A stretch of 64,000 nucleotides of DNA from Zingiber officinale (taxonomy: Eukaryota; Streptophyta; Magnoliopsida; Zingiberales; Zingiberaceae): NCBI RefSeq assembly GCF_018446385.1, contig NC_055996.1, positions 48,034,365 to 48,098,364 of the forward strand. The letters run 5' to 3'. The notes under the pieces were generated by a model that ran no database searches, had not been told where the DNA came from, and saw nothing but the letters and a program-made list of their open reading frames with translations. The position numbers and the translations under genes are program-made. Numbering within the stretch: the stretch's first letter is position 1; each line of letters starts with the position of its first letter. Below are positions 20,386 to 32,515 of this stretch, piece after piece.

Positions 20386-22384
20386 TTCCAGCAGGTTCCT
20401 CTCCTACAAAACAAGGTTAGTCCGAGCAAATACCCTGCAAGACAATGTTAGAATCTGATAAATCATAGTAAAGAAGAACTGACAGTCTTCGGACTGTCCT
20501 AGTCTGACTTCGGATTTCCAACCGGAAACCCTAGGTCGACCCGACGCCTACTGTTCCCTCTACGGGGAACGCGTCCTCACCTACTCCACTCAGGAGATTT
20601 ATGTAACGCCCGCCCTTCCGGGTAACACTAAGGCCACCCCAGAGGGACGGACGTCACTGAAACATAGACATCAATTACTAATGCATATGGATTCATGGCA
20701 GCGGAAGACTTATTTAAATTTTTTTTTCTTTTATCATATGCATTTAGTTTACTTATCATGGCATGTGAATCAAAGCATACTGAACATTTCATCATATCAT
20801 CATCATTCTAACATGAGTAAAATATCATAAGTGTATGAAATACTAGCTGAAATCATCATCATAAGCATAGGGTCCAACTTAGTTCACATGCACAGCTTAA
20901 CTAATTATAAGTTCCAAAACTTAAGTAGATCTATCCACCGAGCACTTCCACACACATCCATCACCTTTCCTGCTACTCCCCTTAATTGGTCCATTCCTTG
21001 CCTTTATCTGCAGTACAAGGAAAACGTGTAGCTATAAGCCAAAGGCTTAGTGAGGTCCTTGCCTACCCATAAATCCGAAAAAAAACACATAACATAACAT
21101 AACATGTAGAAATCATAGCATAGCATAACATAGCATGGAGAATCATAACATAGAACATATCTTATCATGTAAAAACCATAACATCTCATAACATAACATG
21201 AGAGAAAGCAGAACATAATATATCATATCACATAAGGAGCATAACATATCAAAGTATATCATGTGAGTGTATATCATGATTCATATCACATTCTGTAAGC
21301 ACATATCATGAAGCCTATCATATCATGTAAACATGTATCATAACTCATACCTGTTCATAAGGGTGCATAAACATAATTTCATAAATATGTGCATGTAGAT
21401 GCAATATGTATATTTTTAAAACATGTATCATGGAATGCACATATACATCATGCTTCTTTCAAAACATATAGTATACATACTTGAATATCATATCATTATC
21501 ATGAGAAGGGCCCTGGCTTGTACCACATGTAAACCTAAATGCGCGCAATCCCTAGGACAGGGTAGCTAGCCCCGAACCTACTAGGGATCTAGGTCCGTTC
21601 ATAGTCCGTCGACCTAGGGGCGTACTGAGGAGCCCATCCCTTAACGAGGTCCGTTCATAGTCCGTCGACCCCGGGGCGCTTATGGAGCCCACCCTTGGTA
21701 CAAGCCATACAAAGTAAAATATCATGCATATCATATCTCATCATATCATATCTCATCATATCATACATGTCATAATTCTTGTCATATCATTAAGAGAGCT
21801 CTTGATCCCAACTTAAGGGAAGCATCTCTTTACCATAGCATGAAGAGTGCTCTTGATCCCAACTTAAGGGAAGCAACTCTTTTCCATAACATGAAGAGTG
21901 CTCTTGGTCCCATCTTAAGGGAAGCAACTCTTTAGGCTTTTCTTCTTACATAAGCCATTCATACATGCATTATGAAACATAACATGTTCTTATCATAACA
22001 TAAAGTATAACATGTCATTTTCATATCATCAAACATGGCATAATCATCTCATGAACTTAGCATACATATCATGAACATGACATATCATATCATGAGTCTA
22101 TCATATCATATCATTAACATGGCATATCATGTCATAAGTCTATCATATCATATCATGAACATGGCATATTATATCATAAGACATAGCAATGCAACATATT
22201 ATAAGGCATATTTTCATCATATCATGAAGCATGAAAGCTTAATCTACTCATATATCAAAGGCTACATATCATGAGAATACATAACATGTTTAGTTAGGTT
22301 TAAACTCTTTCCTAACCCAATTAATCCATCTTGGCCGAACCACATCAGTGGGTTTCATCCTCATTTCATTCCATATTAAGCATA

Positions 22385-23620
22385 AAACTTACCCACATAA
22401 CATGTAAACTTGATCTAAACACATACAAGGCATTATACTTCATGAATAAGCATGTTTGAGTTCAAAACTCTAACCTTAATCCATTTATCTCAATTTGGCC
22501 GAAACATATCAGTAGGGTTCTTATATCATTTGGTTCCATATGAAGCATAAAACTTATCCACATAACATGTAAACTTGACCTAAGCACATACAAGGCATTA
22601 TACTTCATGAATAAGCATGTTTGAGTTCAAAACTCTAACCCTAACCCATTTATTTCAATTTGGCCGAAACATATTAGTAGGGTTTCATATCATTTTATTC
22701 CATATGAAGCATAAAACTTAAACGTATGACATGCAAATTGGATCTAAGTATATACAAGGCACTATACAAGCATATACAAGGCACTATACTTCATGAATAA
22801 GCCTATTAGAGTTCAAAACTTTAACCTTAACCTATTTATCTCAATTTGGTCGAAACATATCAGTAGGGTTCTTATATCATTTGGTTCCATATGAAGCATA
22901 AAACTTATCCACATAACATGTAAACTTGACCTAAGCACATACAAGGCATTATACTTCACGAATAAACATGTTTGAGTTCAAAACTCTAACCCTAACTCAT
23001 TTATTTCAATTTGGCCAAAACATATCAGTAGGGTTTCATATCATTTTATTCCATATGAAGCATAAAACTTAAACATATGACATGCAAATTGGATCTAAGT
23101 ATATACAAGGCACTATACAAGCATATACAAGGCACTATACTTAATGAATAAGCCTATTAGAGTTTAAAACTTTAACCTTAACCTATTTATCTCAATTTGG
23201 CCGAAACATATCAGTAGGGTTTCATATCATTTTATTCCATATGAAGCATACAACTTAAACATATAACATGCAAATTTGATCTAAGCATATACAAGGCACT
23301 ATACAAGCATATACAAGGCATTATACTTCATGAACAAGCCTATTTGAGTTCAAAACTTTAACCCTAACCTATTTATCTCAACTTGGCCGAAACATATCAG
23401 TAGGGTTTCATATCATTTTATTCCATATAAAGCATAAAACTTAACCATATAACATGCAAACTTAATCTAAGTATATACAAGGCATTGTACAAGCACATGC
23501 AAGTCACCATACTTCATGAATGAGACTATTTGAATTCAAAATTCTAACCCTAACTTATTTATCTAAATTTGGCTGAAACATATAAGTAGGGTTTCATGAT
23601 TTTTCATTCCATATCAAGCA
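22385..23620. repeat. Tandem repeats of about 165-190 bp, roughly seven units
   Basis: Each unit contains ACATACAAGGCATTATACTT, TTTGAGTTCAAAACTCTAA, TTGGCCGAAACATATCAGTA and TTCCATATGAAGCATAAAAC in the same order. Some units carry an extra copy of GCATATACAAGGCACTATAC. Length differences between units arise mostly from that small duplication. Confidence 0.88.
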
Positions 23621-24477
23621 TAAAAAAATTAAGTTATCCACATATAAAATTTCCTACATCATAAAAGAGTACAACTACTATGGTTTCTATGCAAAATTCT
23701 TGACCTAAGGCCTATAAGTCATGTTGGCCGAAACATATGTATAGAAATCTCCTTGTTTTTGTCACAACATGAAGAATGAGAACTTAACTATCAACACATA
23801 AAATTCACATATCATATAAGTATGAAATCAAGCATGTTCTCACAAGAAAAAGAACCTAGCCTTAACCCTCTTTTGTCTCTTGGCCGAAATATTCATAGTG
23901 AGGGTTTAGATTTCCTTTTTTTTTTTTTTTTTTTTATAAAACATAACTTGAAACTTGTTGACCCTAAAAGATCATCCATCAAAACCCACAAGAAAATTTT
24001 ACGATTTTGAAAACTCTTGAAAAAAAAACTTAACGATCGATTCGACAACAACTTGTACTGCAGTGAGGGGAATACTCACATCCTTCGCTAAATTCTCTAA
24101 GGAGGGAACCTTGCTTGTGAATCCTTCCTAGAGGAGAGCTTCCTTGCTCCTTGGTCTCGGCAAGAGGATGAGAGGGAGAGAGAGGTCACGGTGAGGGAGA
24201 GTAGGAGGAGAATGAGAGCAAATGACAACTCATCTTTAATTTCCTCCTTTTATTCATTATGAGAGGAGGAAGGAAAATATATTTTTCTTCCTCCTTTCTT
24301 TTACTCTCTTCATAATTAAGAGAAAAGTCTAGATACATCCCTTCTTGGTGAGTAAGAAAGGAATATTCTAGAGCATCTCTTCATTAGAGAGGGAGAAGAC
24401 AACTCTTACTTCTCCTTCTAAGAGAAGAGTCTTTTCTTCTTACATTTAATTATGGTTTCCCTCTATTTCCTAACAAT

Positions 24478-24545
24478 AATTTCTCTTGGTCTAGTGGTTA
24501 TCTTATTCAGGCATCTAATGAGAGATCTAGAGTTCAAGTCCTAGA
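24478..24545 (+). other. tRNA-like segment with box-A/box-B resemblance
   Basis: TGGTCTAGTGGTTAT followed about 30 bases later by GAGTTCAAGTCCTAG resembles tRNA internal promoter boxes (box B GGTTCGANTCC). It is too diverged to call a tRNA gene. It may be a SINE head or a tRNA-like piece captured by the LTR. Confidence 0.3.
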
Positions 24546-24814
24546 CCTTATGTATTTTTATTTCTATTTTATTTGTTTAAGTGTTCGGCTAGGAGCAAAA
24601 TTCAACTAAAGCATATATATTTTTCTTTATTCATGATAGAATATTCTAGAATTTTGCTAAGGACCCTATGGGTGTTATAATTTACCTGCTGCCAGTGCGA
24701 TCCTCCAGATCGACTGGACTTTTGCTCAGCACTCGACGCTTCCGGACTTTCTGCTGGACATCCGCTTCCCGGCTAGTCCAGTCTTTCACCTGGTTCGCGA
24801 CACCAGGACTTTCC

Positions 24815-25035
24815 ACCTAGGGTTACCACCCCCTAGGACTTTTTCCTGAAGCCATCGACCTGCCAAGCCTTTCCGCATAGGGTTACCACCCCCTATGACC
24901 TAGGGTTACCACCCCCTAGGGCTTTTCCTTTGCCTAACCGCAGCTAGGACTTTTCTCCACCTAGGGTTACCGCCCCCTAGGACCTAGGGTTACCACCCCC
25001 TAGGATTTTCACCTGTCTAACCGCAGTTAGGACTT
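24815..25035 (-). repeat. CCTAGGG...CCCTAGG hairpin array in LTR (second copy 36,705-36,900)
   Basis: ACCTAGGGTTACCACCCCCTAGGACTTTT units repeat about five times, each able to fold on itself via CCTAGG ends. The 5' LTR copy at 36,705-36,900 is nearly the same. This corresponds in position to the CCTAG/CTAGG array of the element at 8,495. Confidence 0.8.
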
Positions 25036-25141
25036 TCCTGAAACACTCATTCAACATGTTAAATAACAACAACCCTTAACTTTGAATCCTTTGCTATTAT
25101 CAAAACTCAGGTTTGATCGTCGAATGCTTCCCGCACCAACA

Positions 25142-25157
25142 ATCTCCCCCTTTTTGA
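25142..25157 (-). other. Polypurine tract of the large Gag-only element
   Basis: The minus strand reads AAAAAGGGGGAGAT directly before the 3' LTR. Further GGGGGAG tracts on the same strand lie at about 25,289-25,295 and 25,343-25,350, the same multi-tract arrangement as in the other element. Confidence 0.8.
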
Positions 25158-28100
25158 TTATGGCAACCCAAATTCAAAGTTAAGTAAAACAAATGCATAA
25201 GTATATTAAAAAGTTTTAAGTGAGCAGGCTTAAGTATATAAATTCAAATGAACGCCTAACTTAGGCTAACACTTAAACTTTTGTGAAGCTCCCCCTTAAT
25301 ACAGGGTTTCCTTTTTGAATTTTTACTTTTGAATTTCCTACTCTCCCCCTTTGCCATTTATCAAAAATAGACCCGTTGAAAACAATTTTCAATTTTTCTT
25401 TTTGAAAAGTAAATTAGTCTAGGAAAAAAAAACGGGATAAGTGTTAAATTTTCACCTAAAATTTTGATAGCACTGAGTTAAAATTTTGCAAAACTATCTA
25501 AAAGGTAAATTAGAAAATATCTTAGCAAGAATTTATAAAGTTATGTTTCAAGGTCGGCTAAGTTTGAAAAAAGTTTGAAAGTTGCTCTATGAATCACTTA
25601 GCTAAGCCTTTTGCAAACATAGAATTTTGAAAATATAGCTTAAGTGAAAAGAGACTTAGCTTAATTTTGAATAAAGTAATACTTATTTTTGAAAAGGAAC
25701 TTGTTAATTTGAAGAGAGAGAGTAGCTAATATTTTAATTTAGGTTATTTATTTAGTTGGTCCTTAAGTCCAAGCAACAATTGAATTATCTAATTGGTGTT
25801 GATCAGGTATCAGAGCCCTAAAGTACAAGTATGCTTAATCTTAATATTTCCATTTCCTTTAGTTTGAGAGATACTTTTAGCTAAGATAAGGTTATTTTTG
25901 TCTTTAACAAATAACTAAGCAAATGTTTGTGATATCACAACACTTTAAATTCTTAGTTTTTAAAGAGGGAGTTTGCAAAAAAAAATTTGATCAAGACTCA
26001 GTTTAGCTAAGATTTTTAAATTTAAAATACTTTTATCAAAGACTTAGCTAAACTTATGAACATAATAGTTTTGTTAAGTATTTAACCTTAAAAAGACTTA
26101 GTTTTTAAAAAAATTGTTTTGATGAAATTTCGAGAATGCTTTGAAAAATACTTAGCATTTTCAGCAAAACTTAGCATTTGAAAACAATTGCTTTGAGAGA
26201 CACTTAGCTAATTTTTTTTTTTTAACTTTAAAAAATACTTAGCTAAATTTGAAAATACTTAGCTATATATTCAGCTTAAAACTGATTGCCTTGAGAAAAC
26301 TTCTTGCCAAATAGCTAAGTTTAGAGTATAGTCTAACTAAGCTTAGTTAAAGAAGACTTGATTAAGTACTTAGCTTAAAGAGGTTTTACATAAAGGCTTA
26401 GCTTTGAAAACATTCTAGAAGAGTTATAATTTAAAAGCCAGGTCATAAATAATTTCAATTTTAAAGTTAAGTTAAGAATAACCTGAATTTTTGAAGATAA
26501 GTAAAAATAGTTTTTAATTTTGAGGTCAAGTTAAAATTTTATTTTAACGAAAAACTAATTTTAAAACCAATTTAAAATCACTTCCCCTTAATAAATGCCT
26601 TAATAAATTCTTTGAGTTCAGGAGTCCAAGCATGAGAGGTTAAAAAATAATTTTCCTATCTTTCCATCTCACTCATTCTAGATAAACAAGCATGTTTAGC
26701 ATATGACTGAGCGTGAGATGGAGTTAACATTTGCAATCATAATTTTATAATATGATTTGAGAATTAAAGATTTTTAAACCCTTTTAAATTAATTGAATAA
26801 CATTCTGAAATTAATTGAATAATATTTTGAAATGATTTTCAAAAAAAAATTAATGATTTTGAAATGCATTTTCAAAAGATTTTTGAAATAAATTTTCAAA
26901 AGATTTTTAAAAGAGTTTTTTCAAATAATTTTTAAAGGATTTTTACATGATTTTTAAAAGATTTTTCAAGTAATTTTGAAATTAAATTTTAAATGATTTT
27001 TAATAATTTTGAAAATATTTTTAAAAGAATTTTAAAATGATTTTCAAAATAATTTTTAAAGGATTTTTAAAAGATTTTTAAAAGATTTTTCAAGTAATTT
27101 TGAAATTAAATTTTAAAAGATTTTTAAATAATTTTGAAAATATTTTGAAAAGAATTTTGAAATGATTTTCAAAATAATTTTTAAAGGATTTTTAAAAGAT
27201 TTTTCAAGTAATTTTGAAATTAAATTTTAAAATATTTTTAAATAATTTTGAAAATATTTTGAAAAGAATTTTAAAATGATTTTCAAAATGATTTTTAAAG
27301 GATTTTTAAAATATTTTTAAAAGATTTTTCAAGTAATTTTGAAATTAAATTTTAAAAGATTTTTAAATAATTTTGATTTAAAAGAATTTTAAAATTATTT
27401 TCAAAATAATTTTTAAAGGATTTTTAAAAGATTTTTCAAGTAATTTTAAAATTAAATTTTAAAAGATTTTTAAATAATTTTGAAAAGATTTTTAAAATAA
27501 TTTTAAAATGATTTTCAAAATAATTTTTAAATGATTTTTAAATGATTTTTAAAATATTTTTGAAGTAATTTTGAAATTAAATTTTAATTTGAATTAATTA
27601 TCAGTTTGTTTTTAATTACTTAGTCATCTCACCCGATCTGAATTTTCAATCAAGGAATCCTATAATTTTTGTGAGATGAATTGAGGTTCAATTTAAGGGT
27701 TTGGTTTAACTTTGTATTAGATTCAGGTTTAGCTTTGGGTTCAACAAGTAAGCATTCTTTGGATAAACTTCTGGGCTATGGTGAGTCACAAGGAACTCAT
27801 TAAAGTAACCATACCTTCGAGGTTTTCCAAATAGTCCTACCCATTGAACTTAATACTAAACCTTAGTCTAACTAGTTAGGATCCATTTAAGGGTAGTTTC
27901 GGTCAGTTCCACTTGGCCAAATGCACCAGGTCGAAGTCATATCTTCCTAGACATGCGATGCCCAAGCTTCCCTAACTTACTATCATCCAAAAACTTCACC
28001 AGTACCGTGGGTCAAGTTAAACCTAGCCCATTTTTTCTAACCTTAATTACCCTGCCGGGTAGTCTACTCTTGTTTACCCATTTCGGGTAGATTAAGTTCA

Positions 28101-28240
28101 GTTACCCAGTCGGGTAGTTTAGTTAGGGGTGCCAGCTATTCTGGATCATCCTTCTAAATTTTTATTTGATTTAAATTGAATTTTTGAATTTTGATTTAAG
28201 TTTGAATTTTTAATTTAATTTTGAATTTTGAATTTTAATT
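25158..28240 (-). other. Non-coding AT-rich interior of the large Gag-only element
   Basis: There are no readable Pol motifs. Recurring CTTAGCTAA-type motifs occupy 25,500-26,400. A simple-repeat block sits at 26,790-27,600. A TACCCG/GGGTAG repeat occurs near 28,050-28,120. Confidence 0.65.
26790..27600. repeat. AT-rich tandem repeat, units of about 110 bp
   Basis: The string GATTTTTCAAGTAATTTTGA recurs about six times, interleaved with AAATGATTTTCAAAATAATT and AATAATTTTGAAAATATTTT. Unit order is conserved. The makeup is almost only AAAA/TTTT tracts spaced at 8-10 bp, which favours bent DNA. Confidence 0.8.
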
Positions 28241-30898
28241 TGTTGGTTGCTACTCGGAAAACCTAGAGGTTCCACTGTACAAAAATTTTGTACAAAGGTC
28301 TGAACCTTTTCCTAGCTACCATGTGTTCTTTTAAATTAGATTTTGGATCGCCTGCGGAACTTAACACGTTTGATCCAAAACTTAATCTATTTGTTCTTTT
28401 AGGTTTTGACTTGGATCTCCTGCGGAACTTAACACGTTCGACCCAAGTCACCTTAAGTTATTAATTCCATTAAATATTAATTTCCATAATTGGTTCCCAG
28501 TACTGACGTGGTGAGGCACATGGCCTTCTTAGATATGGGAGCAACCACCACCGACTAGACAAAACCTTTTATGGAAAGCTAATATTTAATTTCCTAAAAT
28601 AACTTTAGGTTAACCGAAAACAACAATCAAATCACAAGGAAAAGAAAAACAAAAGAACACTATATCAAAAACAAATTCGAAACTCTAGAATCGTATGCCT
28701 CTTATATTTAGTATTATTTCCAAAAATAACTAGTATGATGCGGAAAGAAAAAATACTAGTTATACCTTTTAGAAAAACCTCTTGATCTTCTACCGTATTC
28801 CTCTTCTAACCTCGGACGTTGTGTGGGCAACGATCTTCCGAGATGAGAAACCACCAAACACCTTCTTCTTCCTTGTAAGTTTCGGCCATCAAAACTTCTT
28901 CTAGGATGAAGAGGTTCGGCCACCACCACCATGCTCCAAGGGATGCTAGAAAAGAGGCTTCTTTTCTCTCCTTCTTCTCCTTCTTAGATCCGGCCACCAA
29001 AGCTATCTCCACCATGAGAAGGTTTTGGCCACACAAAGGAGAGGAGAGGAAAGAAAGGGCCGGCCACACCCAAGGAGAAAAGAGAAGGAAGAATAGAATA
29101 GAGATGTTCACATGAAGCCTCCTCTACCCCCTCTTTTATAATCCTTGATTCTGGTAAATAAGGAAAATTTAATAAAAATTTCCTTAATTCTTTTTCCATT
29201 GAAAAGGAAAAATTATTTAATTAAAATAATTTTCTTTCTCAATTTTATTTGGCCGGCCACATAAAAGCTACAAACAAGGAGAGTTTTAATTAATTAAAAC
29301 TTCCTAATTTGTCTCCAGAAATTTATAAAATTTCTCCAATAATTTAATCCCTTCATGATTGGTTTATAAAAAGGAAATTTAATAAATTAAAATCTTTCTT
29401 TTAAACATGTGGATAAAAAGAAAGTTATCTCTAAAAATTAAAATCTCTTTTAATCTACAAATAAGGAAAGATATCAAATCTTTTCTCAATCTTTTGTAGA
29501 AACTAATAAAAGAGAATTATTAATTTTAAACTTTCTTTTAAATCATGAATATGGTTAAAAGGAAAGTTTTCTTAAAATTTAAAATCCTCCTTTAATCAAC
29601 AAATAAGGAAAGATTTCAAATTTTAAACTCTCTTTAAACATGTAGATGATTTACAAATAAGGAAAGTTTTACCAAAAATTAAAATCATCCTTTTAAACTA
29701 CAAATAAGGAAAGAGATTAATCTCTTCTCTTAATCTTTTGTAGAATGCTATAAAAGGAAATTTTTAATTTTTAAACTCTCTTTTAAAATCATAATATCCA
29801 CATAAGAAAAAATCCTTTTTAATATTCTAGTGGCCGGCCACCTAAGCTTGGGACCCAAGCTTTGGCCGGCCACCTACATGGCTCATCCACTTGGTCTTGG
29901 CCGGTCCTAGCTTGGGTTCCAAGCTAGCTTGGCCGGCCCAATTGGATGGGTAAGAAGGTGGGTATGCGGTGGGTATAAATCTCAATATACTAGAGGCTAT
30001 GATAGGGACCGAGAGGAGGAATTGGTTTTGGTCTCCCGATGAAATTAAGCATCCCGTGTTCACCCCGAACACACAACTTAATTTCATCAATAATAATTCA
30101 TTCCACTAAAGAACTATTATTGAACTACCGCACCAATCCCAAATTACATTTTGGGCTCCTTCTTATTATGAGTGTGTTAGTCTCCCTGTGTTTAAGATAA
30201 CAAATGTCCACTAATTAAGTAAGTTACTGACAACTCACTTAATTAATATCTAGCTCCAAGAGTAGTACCACTCAACTTCATCGTCATGTCGGACGAAGTC
30301 CACCTGCAGGGTTTAACATGACAATCCTTATGAGCTCCTCTTGAGGACATTCTCAACCTAGATCACTAGGATACAGTTTCCTTCTATAATCAACAACACA
30401 CACTATAAGTGATATCATTTTCCAACTTATCGGGCTTATTGATTCATCGAACTAAATTTCACCCATTGATAAATTAAAGAAATAAATATCAAATATATGT
30501 GCTTGTTATTATATTAGGATTAAGAGCACACACTTCCATAATAACTGAGGTCTTTGTTTCTTTATAAAGTCAGTATAAAAGAAACGACCTCTAATGGTCC
30601 TACTCAATACACTCTAAGTGTACTAGTGTAATTATATAGTTAAGATAAACTAATACCTAATTACACTACGACCTTCCAATGGTTTGTTCCTTTCCATTAT
30701 GGTCGTGAGCTACTGTTTATAATTTATAAGGTACTGATAACATGATCTTCTGTGTGTGACACCACACACCATGTTATCTACAATATAAATTAATTGAACA
30801 ACTTCATTTATCATAAATATAGACATTTGACCAATGTGATTCTTATTTCTAGATAAATGTTTATACCAAAAGCTAGGCTTTTAGTATACACTCTAACA
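28241..30898 (-). mobile_element. Probable solo LTR (2.66 kb), Ty1/copia-like
   Basis: It starts TGTTGGTTGC and ends CTCTAACA, with TSD TAATT at 28,236-28,240 and 30,899-30,903. No second LTR, primer site or coding is seen. It contains repeats of CCTGCGGAACTTAACACGTT (28,350-28,440), repeated GGCCGGCC motifs (29,250-29,940) and a TTAAAAG/CCTTTT AT-rich middle. Strand is a guess: the minus strand reads TGTTAGAGTGTATAC at its start. Confidence 0.75.
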
Positions 30899-30962
30899 TA
30901 ATTTACTTTCAAATTTTGAGATTTAAATTTAATTTAATTTCAAATTTTTAATTTAATTTAAT

Positions 30963-32165
30963 TTAATTTTGTTTAATTTTAATGGTTTTTCTGTTAACTC
31001 CCCCTGGATCATAGCCTCGATATGGCCTATCGAGGTAGTATATTTGATCCTTCGGGATCCAATATTGTCCAAGTCTAACTTGATTAATCAATTTAGACTT
31101 GGGGACCCATGCTTGAATTATGTTTCTATTATTTCTATTAACTAGAGACAGATATGATTTATATTTTGTTTTGGTCTTAAATCCAAGTCCGGATTTGTTG
31201 TAAATGGCTCGTTGTTTTCCAAGAATTAGATCCAAATTCTTGGAACCCAAGGTGAACCGTTCCAATGTGTCTTTGAGTTCTTTAATTTGAGTTTTCAAAT
31301 TAGAATTTTCTTCCTCAAGTTGTTGGACTTGAGTCGAATTTCCAATTTGAACTAGCTCAGTTAAAGCACTCAAGTCAGTCGCTTCCTTAAGGGTTGTTAC
31401 CTCCTTTTGGAGCGACTTAACCCGGACGTTGGATTTATCCAACTTCTTTAATAAGTAAGGAATTAAATTTTCTGAATCATCTAAGCTAATACTTGAAATT
31501 AGAGCACTTACAGTGGTTTTGGGTCCTTCAGAAACGGATACGGATCCGTGGCTTCGCTCGGACTCGGTGTCTGATTCGCTCTCGGTTTCTGAATCGGGCT
31601 CGAACTCGGACTCAGCTTCAACAACATGTGCTAGTACTGGTAGAGTGAGAAGGCTCGCTTGCTCTTCTTCGTCCGATTCGGATTCATCTAATGACTCGGA
31701 CCATGTTGCCTTCAGTGCTTTCTTCGTCTTGCTTGTTCCTGCAAATAACGCAACACCTTCCTCGGCCGGACTAGTATTAGTCTGCTCAAATAATTTATTT
31801 ATTAAAACATGGTTACCTGTTTTTGTATCAGGAATACCTTCGTGTAACTCAATCAGATTCTCCCACAGCTCCTTGGCACTTGAGAATGGGCTGGCGCGAT
31901 TCAGCTCCTTATTCGTTAAGCCACACTGAAGTGTATACGTTGCTTTTGCGTTTGCTTCTACCTTTTTGATAAGGTTCGCGTCCCAGTTCTCGTACGGTAG
32001 TGGCTTTCTGGCGCCGTTAGTTGCCAGTGGAAGCCCGGTTTTGACGATCATCCAGACTTCAAAGTGAGTCTGGAGATACGCCTCCATCCGACCCTTCCAA
32101 TCTCCAAAATCATCTCCGGAGAAGAGCGGTGGGCGAGCAGTGTTGTAGCCTTCTTGATGGGTCAT
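30963..32165 (-). CDS. gag: Gag polyprotein of the large Gag-only element (about 400 aa)
   Basis: I place the start at the ATG at 32,165 (MTHQEGYNTARPPLFSGDDF); ten more codons upstream are open. The N-terminal region matches copia Gag (FGDWKGRMEAYLQTHF, SSAKELWENLIELHEG). A very acidic Ser-rich middle follows (SESDEEE, DSETESESDTESE), then a coiled coil (QLEEENSNLKTQIKELKD). The C-terminal part resembles the spacer found after the zinc knuckle in Sirevirus-like polyproteins (GLGFKTK, AWVPKSKLI, YWIPKDQI). No CCHC knuckle is present, unlike the Gag at 10,429, so RNA binding by this product is doubtful. No frame break is seen. Pol is absent downstream. Confidence 0.8.
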   Translation of the reverse strand: MTHQEGYNTARPPLFSGDDFGDWKGRMEAYLQTHFEVWMIVKTGLPLATNGARKPLPYENWDANLIKKVEANAKATYTLQCGLTNKELNRASPFSSAKELWENLIELHEGIPDTKTGNHVLINKLFEQTNTSPAEEGVALFAGTSKTKKALKATWSESLDESESDEEEQASLLTLPVLAHVVEAESEFEPDSETESESDTESERSHGSVSVSEGPKTTVSALISSISLDDSENLIPYLLKKLDKSNVRVKSLQKEVTTLKEATDLSALTELVQIGNSTQVQQLEEENSNLKTQIKELKDTLERFTLGSKNLDLILGKQRAIYNKSGLGFKTKTKYKSYLSLVNRNNRNIIQAWVPKSKLINQVRLGQYWIPKDQIYYLDRPYRGYDPGGVNRKTIKIKQN

Positions 32166-32501
32166 CTTAGAAAGACAATCTCGCAAAATAAACACAATAA
32201 AACTTGTTCCAAGACTTAGTCTTGGATTAGTAATGTGGGAGAGAAATAAAAATAGTAATTCAGGAATTTTGAGAAAAAATAATAAAATATTATTAAAATA
32301 TTATTAAAAAATATTACTATAAATTTTTGAAAATGCAATATTTTGTTAATTCCAACCAATGGTGAAAAGATGAAAATTAATTTTTCAAAAACAGTTTTGG
32401 AGGGAAAAAACGAAAGGCGTAAGGTTATATTTTTAACCTATATAAACGACAAAGCCACTAAAAATGCTTGAATGGTAGTTGCACCAATTCAAAGCAACCC
32501 C

Positions 32502-32513
32502 GCTCTGATACCA
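32502..32513 (-). other. Primer-binding site (initiator tRNA-Met type), minus strand
   Basis: GCTCTGATACCA on the plus strand is the complement of TGGTATCAGAGC. It lies two bases inside the 5' LTR end at 32,516 and fixes the element's orientation as minus. Confidence 0.92.
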
Positions 32514-32515
32514 AT

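Larger units (their letters stand above)
20602..24679. mobile_element. Probable giant solo LTR (about 4.1 kb) of a Ty3/gypsy-like family
   Basis: It begins TGTAACGCCC and ends GGGTGTTATA (one change from the expected inverse), with TSD ATTTA at 20,597-20,601 and 24,680-24,684. There is no primer site, polypurine tract or coding, so recombination of a full element to one LTR is the simplest reading. It contains ATCATATCAT-rich DNA (about 21,060-22,280), tandem repeats (22,385-23,620) and a duplicated GTCCGTTCATAGTCCGTCGACC motif (about 21,590-21,670). A large non-coding element of another kind cannot be excluded. Confidence 0.75.
19815..25141 (-). repeat. 3' LTR of the large Gag-only element, split by a 4.1 kb solo LTR
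   Basis: The LTR sequence is 19,815-20,601 plus 24,685-25,141 (the 5-bp TSD counted once). It contains GGGCGCCCGG-type palindromes (20,228-20,385) next to a minus-strand TATA-like TCATATAAAAAG (about 20,212-20,224), and an array of CCTAGGGTTACCACCCCCTAGG hairpin units (24,815-25,035). Confidence 0.9.

Noticed and set aside
21060..22280. Possible CRISPR-like array in ATCATATCAT-rich DNA
   Set aside because: Units are short, irregular and lack spacers of constant length; the setting is a plant LTR.
24478..24545. A true tRNA gene
   Set aside because: Only box-like motifs remain; a cloverleaf with paired acceptor ends could not be drawn.
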